Assembly: GCA_004335835.1 (NCBI GenBank) | Contig: RWJK01001952.1 | Span: 1-25,290 of the forward strand | DNA from: Scenedesmus sp. ARA3 | Taxonomy: Eukaryota > Chlorophyta > Chlorophyceae > Sphaeropleales > Scenedesmaceae | Length of the DNA stretch: 25,290 nt | Direction of reading: 5' to 3' | Shown here: positions 21,801 through 25,290 of the stretch, one piece after another | Layout of the letters: each line of letters starts with the position of its first letter | Numbering within the stretch: the first letter of the stretch is position 1 | Position numbers and translations under genes: made by a program | The notes under the pieces: model-generated | The model's database searches: none | Told to the model about the DNA's origin: nothing | Seen by the model: only the letters and a program-made list of their open reading frames with translations

Positions 21801-22673
21801 ATGGGCCTCAGCGCAGCCAGCGGCGTGCTGCTGTACGGGCCGCCTGGCTGCGGCAAGACGCTGGTGGCCAAGGCTGTGGCTGCGGAGAGCGGCGCCAACT
21901 TCATCAGCATCAAGGTGCGGCGGTGATGTCAAAATATCTTTCATACTTTCACCATGTTTTTGCAAGGCATTGTGGTGAGGCAGTGTGTGTTTGTTGCCAT
22001 ATGGTTGTTGGGGCGGTGGCGGCTGAGAGCGGCGCCAAAATTCATCAGCATCAAGGTGTGGCGGTGGCTTCCATGTAATTTTTTGACAATCTCAAGCACA
22101 TCTGGTGGGGCAGTCTTGGTTGCATCAACTGCATAGTTTGATATGGCAATGCTTGCTATGTTGCGCATATGTGCGCATGCATGCCATCAGCTGCACCTCA
22201 ACCTCCACTGCACTGGCTCAGCCAGCCCAGGCAGTGGCATGGACGTGCACAGATCACACCCCACAGCCAGCCGCCGCCACACGCAGCGCCAGCACCTGCA
22301 CTGCTGGCGCAGCCGGGCGGCGCGGCTGACACTCCCAACCGTAATGGAAGCTCATCAGCACAGCCTGCATTGCATGTGTATGAACACAAATCTGTTAGAG
22401 TGCGTGCATTGTATGCAAGAGCAACTCATACCACTGGTAAGCTACCAGCAAGTGGCTGGTTGACAGCCGAAAGGCGCCCTGCTGGGATGCCACACCGAAC
22501 AACCAATCTGCAGCTGGCCACACGTTTGCCATGCAACGCCACTCTACGCATTGTCCCTCTCAATAACAATCTTGCACACCTACTTGAGCAAGTCCCGTAC
22601 TGCTGATGCCTTGTGCTGCTGCTGTAATTCCACGGCCCCGAGCTGCTGAACAACTTCATGTTGCTCATCCATG

Positions 22674-22750
<77 letters not shown>

Positions 22751-24683
22751 CCACGCGCAGGGCCCCGAGCTGCTTAACAAGTACGTGGGTGAGAGCGAGC
22801 GCGCCGTGCGCCAGCTCTTTGCTCGTGCACGCGCCGCGCACCCCTGCGTGCTGTTCTTTGACGAGATGGATGCACTGGCGCCGCGCCGCGGCAGCGACAA
22901 CAACGCGCCTGCAGAACGGCTTGTGAACCAGCTGCTGACAGAGATGGACGGCATTGACGGCCGCCTGGTGAGTGAGGTTTGGGCGGCTTTTGCTTGCAGG
23001 GTTGCTGCGGCTGAAAGGTGCTTGGGGTGTTGCTTGTACTGCTGAGGTGGCCTACTTTGGGTCGCTTGCAATGGTGAGCAGCAATAGGTGCCACCATGTG
23101 TTTGACGAGATGGATGTGCTGGCGCCTCGCCGCGGCAGCGACAACAACGCGCCTGCAGAACGCCTGGTGAACCAGCTGCTGGCTGAGATGGACGGCATCG
23201 ATGGCCGGCTGGTGAGGCCTTGTGGTGAACATGAATTAAATGTGATGGTATGATGTTTGGTGCAAGGGGTTTTGGTGGGTTGTCTGTGTTCTGCGTGCGT
23301 TGGTTGCTGCTGGACGCTGGATTTGTGGCACCTTGCTTTGGGTTGCACCTCAACCTCCTCTGCACTGGCTCAGCCAGCCCAGGCAGTGGCATGGACGTGC
23401 ACAGATCACACCCCACAGCCAGCCGCCGCCACACGCAGCGCCAGCACCTGCACTGCTGGCGCAGCCGGGCGGCGCGGCTGACAGCCCACGCAAGCATGCA
23501 AACACACTTGCACATCACCATAGTGTGTGTGTTTGAAGCAAGATGTGTTTCAATACGCTGCCTTGGCAACTCGCCCTTAACAACTCCTTGCCGGCTGCAT
23601 GCTGATTGCTGCATTGCCGCTGCTTTCACCTGCTGCGCCACATGCTGCCGCATCACAGGGCGTGTACGTTGTCGCAGCCACCAACCGGCCCGACATGATC
23701 GACCCTGCGCTGCTGCGCCCCGGGCGGCTAGACAAGGTGCTGTATGTGCCGCTGCCTCCTGCGGATGGCCGTGCCAGCATCCTGGCTGCAGCGGGGCGCA
23801 AGACGCCCATGGCCCCCGGCGTGCTGCAGCAGGCTCAGGAGCTCGTCAGGTGAGATGTGTGGTGTAGTGTGTAGTTGTTTGTGGCCCGATTGACCTTACC
23901 GAGATAATTTAAAGCACACATGGCCCGTTCAGTTGCTGTGGGATGGGGAAGCACAGAGGAATGAGGCACGCGGATTGAATCAAGTGTGCTTGCTGCTGCT
24001 GAGCATTGCCTGGAGTGAGTAGGGGAGTGTGCTGGTGTCAGTTGTCACCTTGACATCAGTATGGCTGTCATTCCTCCATGCGGCTGGTTGCCGGCACGAC
24101 CTTTCCATGGTCACTGTCTGCTCTCTGCTGTTACCTGTTACGCAACGCACACTTGCTCATGGAAAATGTCACGCACACAATCTGCCACTCACATTACACT
24201 ACTTGTTACTTTTTTGTTACATGCTGCAGGAGTGAGCGCTGTGAGGGCTTTTCTGGTGCTGATGTGGCAGCTCTAGTCAAGGAAGCAGCAGTGCTGGCAC
24301 TCAAGGAAGCCATGGTGGCAGCAGCAGCAGCAGCAGCAAAGGCCAGCAGCAGCAGACCGAGCACACCTGCAGCCAGCGCAGAGCCACCATCAGAGGGTGC
24401 AGCAGCAGCAGCAGCAGCAGCGGCGGCACCTGCAGAAGTTGCAGGCATGGGCAGCGGTGTGCCTTATCCGCTGGTGCACTTGCGGCACTTTGAGGCAGCG
24501 CTGTTGACAGTGACGCCCAGCGTGAACCGCAGAGACAGGCGCAGCTATGAGGCAATGCGCACGCGCCTGCGCGGCGCACACGCGCAGATACCCACTGCTG
24601 CTGCTGCTGCTAGCGTTGGGGGTGGCGCAGCAGCAGGTGGCGGCGCTGCTGGAGAGGGGTCTGGCATGGCTGATGGTGACGAT

Positions 24684-24721
<38 letters not shown>

Positions 24722-24797
24722 GGGTGGCAAGGCTGCTGGTGATGAGATGGAAGGCACTGACGATGCCCCGGAGCCCGAAGACCCTATGAAGGACTGA
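15600..24797 (+). CDS. NVL: NVL/RIX7/CDC48C-type tandem AAA ATPase (60S ribosome biogenesis)
   Basis: Exons: 15600-15848, 16332-17095, 17466-17584, 17873-17967, 18865-19053, 19871-20755, 21738-21914, 22761-22967, 23659-23849 and 24230-24797; frame-consistent, 1147 aa. The N-terminal ~83 residues match the NVL nucleolar-type N domain; about 84-377 is acidic Ser/Asp plus Ala- and Gln-rich linker. D1: Walker A GPPGCGKT (426-433), Walker B IIFIDEID (481-488), [11 protein letters not shown]2: GPPGCGKT (801-808), VLFFDEMD (856-863), ATNRPD and LRPGRLDK. The D1-D2 linker carries [10 protein letters not shown], typical of NVL. Family knowledge: the hexamer strips Mak16/Nsa1-type factors from pre-60S particles in the nucleolus. 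Odd: an Ala-rich insertion (about 517-547) inside D1, poly-Gln/Ala after D1, a poly-Ala C-tail, and introns full of exon-edge copies. Start: ATG after an in-frame TGA at 15588. CDC48 proper is excluded by the N domain and linker. Confidence 0.94.
15946..16026 (+). repeat. Uninterrupted (GCT)27 in NVL intron 1
   Basis: 81 nt of pure GCT, 27 units, about 100 nt after the 5' splice site of exon 1. It creates open frames of poly-Leu, poly-Ala or poly-Cys that are not genes. CUG runs of this length form stable RNA hairpins. Confidence 0.97.
17361..17442 (+). repeat. 26-bp minisatellite, three copies, in NVL intron 2
   Basis: The unit begins ATCTATAATGTGG and ends CATGCTGATTGT. Copies are at 17361-17386, 17387-17412 and 17413-17438 with a 4-nt start of a fourth; they appear identical. 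The array ends 23 nt before the acceptor of exon 3 and so covers the expected branch-point region; CTGAT in each unit resembles a branch-point consensus. Confidence 0.93.
17824..17872 (+). repeat. CTG tract forming the acceptor of NVL exon 4
   Basis: Interrupted CTG units (a TTTGCTG break near 17842) run directly into CAG and exon 4. A GCT-repeat replaces the usual polypyrimidine stretch. Confidence 0.8.
18079..18112 (+). repeat. Echo of NVL exon 4 end, copy 1
   Basis: ATCGAGTACCCGCTGAAGC and onward through CCAGAGGTGCGCT repeats the final codons of exon 4 (IEYPLKHPE) and its splice site. Changes relative to the exon are ATT to ATC and CCG to CCA, both synonymous. It is preceded by CTCGCAG, but a 28-nt exon would break frame. 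Confidence 0.9.
18183..18212 (+). repeat. Echo of NVL exon 4 end, copy 2
   Basis: A further copy of the same exon edge about 100 bp after copy 1, again ending CCAGAGGTGCGCT, so it descends from copy 1 (shares CCA and GTGCGCT) rather than from the exon directly. Confidence 0.88.
18812..18864 (+). repeat. CTG tract forming the acceptor of NVL exon 5
   Basis: GCCGCTGCTG... about 11 GCT units, a TTG interruption and four more units, then CCAG and exon 5. Confidence 0.82.
19143..19184 (+). repeat. Echo of NVL exon 5 end
   Basis: Repeats the exon 5 end ([13 protein letters not shown]) about 130 bp downstream. From the ATG codon on, four codons differ and all are synonymous (GCG/GCA, CGG/AGG, CTG/CTC, TTC/TTT). 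The following intron bases GGTGGGTTT...CGGT also resemble the real intron start. The final CAG of the exon is lost. Confidence 0.88.
20814..20880 (+). repeat. Echo of NVL exon 6 end, copy 1
   Basis: Repeats about 61 nt of the exon 6 end ([20 protein letters not shown]) plus GTGAGG. Three differences, all synonymous: TTC/TTT, ACC/ACT, GTG/GTC. About 119 bp separate the two splice sites. Confidence 0.93.
20933..20970 (+). repeat. Echo of NVL exon 6 end, copy 2 (internally deleted)
   Basis: Keeps GAGGGCTTC, AAGCCTGATGCCACGTGGG and AAGAGGTGAG of the exon edge but lacks the ACCACC and GACGATGTGGGCTCGCTT parts. Confidence 0.85.
21023..21080 (+). repeat. Echo of NVL exon 6 end, copy 3 (decayed)
   Basis: Still reads in frame as [19 protein letters not shown], against [19 protein letters not shown] in the exon, with five amino-acid changes and the splice site lost (GAAGATGTT). 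This copy is older or unconstrained. Confidence 0.82.
21137..21284 (+). repeat. 148-bp intronic element, copy 1 (NVL intron 6)
   Basis: Starts CATCAGCTGCACCTCAACCT and ends GGCGCGGCTGACAC. It contains a perfect hairpin, GCGCCAGCA-7 nt-TGCTGGCGC, at 21238-21262. The ends form a weak 11-bp inverted repeat (TCAGCTGCACC against TCAGCCGCGCC, 9 matches). No stop codon occurs in any of the three forward frames until the final TGA in GCTGACAC. Near-identical copies occur in the next two introns. Confidence 0.93.
21424..21467 (+). repeat. Echo of NVL exon 7 start, copy 1 (decayed)
   Basis: TTCCAG then GTGCGCGTCAAGCTGTCG and TTCTCCATT, matching the acceptor and start of exon 7 ([14 protein letters not shown]) but reading [14 protein letters not shown] and then TAA. 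Use of this acceptor would truncate the protein. Confidence 0.85.
21545..21604 (+). repeat. Echo of NVL exon 7 start, copy 2
   Basis: CTAG then codons for [13 protein letters not shown] with one synonymous change (TCG/TCC), followed by divergent CCACAGCCCAGC. An AG acceptor is retained in the same place as in exon 7. Confidence 0.87.
21624..21737 (+). repeat. CTGCCTG/CTGACT pyrimidine-biased satellite before NVL exon 7
   Basis: Irregular repeats of TGCCTGACTCCC, CTGTCTGACT and CTTGCCTG lead directly to the acceptor CTGTCAG of exon 7. A similar shorter stretch precedes the exon 7 echo at 21424. Confidence 0.75.
22012..22066 (+). repeat. Echo of NVL exon 7 end
   Basis: Matches the exon 7 end [14 protein letters not shown] and its splice site about 130 bp downstream. 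Three alanine codons differ synonymously; a one-base insertion (GCCAAAATTC) then breaks the frame. Confidence 0.87.
22185..22332 (+). repeat. 148-bp intronic element, copy 2 (NVL intron 7)
   Basis: Same boundaries as copy 1 (CATCAGCTGC to GCTGACAC); I count three base differences: CTCC-A-CTG, GGCAG-T-GGC and CACA-C-GCAGC. The hairpin is intact. Confidence 0.93.
22634..22654 (+). repeat. Echo of NVL exon 8 start
   Basis: GGCCCCGAGCTGCTGAACAA matches the first codons of exon 8 (GPELLNK) with CTT/CTG synonymous and then AAG/AAC. It is upstream of the (GCT)24 tract; the AG acceptor is not conserved (CAC precedes). Confidence 0.8.
22675..22746 (+). repeat. (GCT)24 tract before NVL exon 8
   Basis: 72 nt of pure GCT ending 14 nt before the exon 8 start (GCCACCACGCGCAG). 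It occupies the polypyrimidine-tract position. Confidence 0.97.
23101..23211 (+). repeat. Echo of NVL exon 8 3' half (second D2 Walker B segment)
   Basis: 111 nt, 37 codons, starting [20 protein letters not shown] and ending at the splice site GGCTG/GTGAGG. Against exon 8, six codons differ synonymously (CCG/CCT, CGG/CGC, CTT/CTG, ATT/ATC, GAC/GAT, CGC/CGG) and two change residues (Ala to Val, Thr to Ala). There is no acceptor giving the right phase: CAATAG/GTGCCACC would shift frame. Thus it is not obviously an exon, but it looks constrained. Confidence 0.93.
23344..23483 (+). repeat. 140-bp intronic element, copy 3 (NVL intron 8)
   Basis: Begins TGCACCTCAACC (the first 8 bases of copies 1 and 2 are missing) and ends GCTGACA. 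It shares GGCAGTGGC and CACACGCAGC with copy 2, but CCTCCTCTG with copy 1. The hairpin is intact. Confidence 0.92.
24682..24720 (+). repeat. GCA run encoding poly-Ala in the NVL C-terminal tail
   Basis: About 12 GCA codons in exon 10 encode an Ala run between MADGDD and GGGKAAGDE. In exons of this gene the sense strand shows GCA/CAG, whereas intron runs show CTG. Confidence 0.9.
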
Positions 24798-25228
24798 TGG
24801 CCTGCATCTTTGAAGGTTTCTGGTGTAAATAGGCAGGCAGTTTGGCAGATACGGTCTGTGTGTGCTGTGTGTGGACCCCTGAGGTAGCAGCGGCAGCAAC
24901 AGCTTCGTGTGTAGCTGATGGTTTCTGCCGACCGGCGGTCCCAGGCTTTGCGGCGGCATATGCAGCGCCCCTGAGGGGAAGGGAGCTGGAATTCCAGCCG
25001 CAGCTGTTTGTGTTGGAATGTGTTTGCCATTGTAGTATAGGGTAGCTGACTGAAGTACCCAGTAGATAGGACACAAGCCGGAGGTTGTGAAGGGGTGTTT
25101 GTGACAGAGAGTGAGTTTGCACGGGACTCCTCGCTCGTTCGGCTGTTGTGCTCCTGCATTGCGGGATGGCGGCTAGCTGAGTTGAGGCTGCGATGCATCA
25201 GCTTGCATGCTGTTGACAGCACAGCAGT
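24798..25228 (+). other. Region downstream of NVL; no gene seen
   Basis: NVL 3' UTR and intergenic DNA. Long antisense frames (24390-25222) run through the GC-rich NVL last exon and into this region and lack motifs, so I treat them as chance. Confidence 0.5.
24824..24828 (+). terminator. TGTAA poly(A) signal of NVL
   Basis: TGTAA 27 nt after the stop codon, in TGGTGTAAATAGG. This would give a very short 3' UTR; no other TGTAA is seen before the window end. Confidence 0.4.
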
Positions 25229-25290
25229 GTGATGTGCAGAGGTGTGATGTGCAGAGGTGTGATGTGCAGAGGTGTGATGTGCAGAGGTGT
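25229..25290 (+). repeat. 15-bp minisatellite, at least four copies, running off the window
   Basis: Unit GTGATGTGCAGAGGT at 25229-25243, 25244-25258, 25259-25273 and 25274-25288, identical, plus two bases of a fifth. The array may continue beyond the window. Confidence 0.96.

Noticed and set aside
22580..23656. Antisense open frame of 358 codons
   Set aside because: It is the reverse of NVL exon 8, the (GCT) tract and the intronic element; it shows no motif and a poly-Gln run that is simply the triplet repeat.
1..25290. tRNA, rRNA, transposase, integrase, virus or bacterial defence genes
   Set aside because: I looked on both strands and recognised none; no covariance-model or database search could be run.

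Overview
This is nuclear DNA from a green alga, most likely chlorophycean (Chlamydomonadales/Sphaeropleales type). The evidence is GT-AG introns in every gene, GC-rich exon codon use, introns ending in TGCAG, TGTAA-type poly(A) signals, pervasive CTG/CAG triplet runs, and plant-type proteins (plastid-type ACT-repeat protein, plant-like acetyl-CoA synthetase, CDC48C/NVL). There is no sign of bacterial, viral or organellar sequence. I cannot name the species.

Layout, all genes on the + strand: (1) 1-852, the 3' end of a DRG-family GTPase (TGS domain, 3 exons seen). (2) 1364-3240, a probably plastid-targeted protein with two ACT domains (ACR11/ACR12-like). (3) 4938-10872, a complete 13-exon acetyl-CoA synthetase of 731 aa. 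(4) 12878-13919, a complete 3-exon Elongin C of 101 aa. (5) 15600-24797, a complete 10-exon NVL/RIX7/CDC48C-type tandem AAA ATPase of 1147 aa with long Ala/Gln-rich insertions. Between them lie 0.5-2 kb blocks of 3' UTR and promoter DNA in which I recognise no gene. The window ends in a 15-bp minisatellite.

The genes are unrelated housekeeping genes (ribosome-linked GTPase, plastid nitrogen metabolism regulator, acetate activation, ubiquitin-ligase/transcription adaptor, 60S ribosome maturation ATPase). They do not form an operon or a cluster system, and I see no defence or mobile system.

The unusual part is inside the introns. The NVL gene, and one junction of the ACS gene, carry extra partial copies ('echoes') of the exon edges, including their splice sites. 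In the better-preserved copies the differences from the real exon are almost all synonymous. ACS has a 137-bp period triplication that would provide three in-frame 54-nt versions of the hinge motif exon end. Three consecutive NVL introns each hold a nearly identical 140-148 bp element with a perfect hairpin and no stop codon in any forward frame until its last bases. Elongin C intron 1 is a stop-free multiple of three, so its retention would be read through. CUG runs sit directly before several 3' splice sites.
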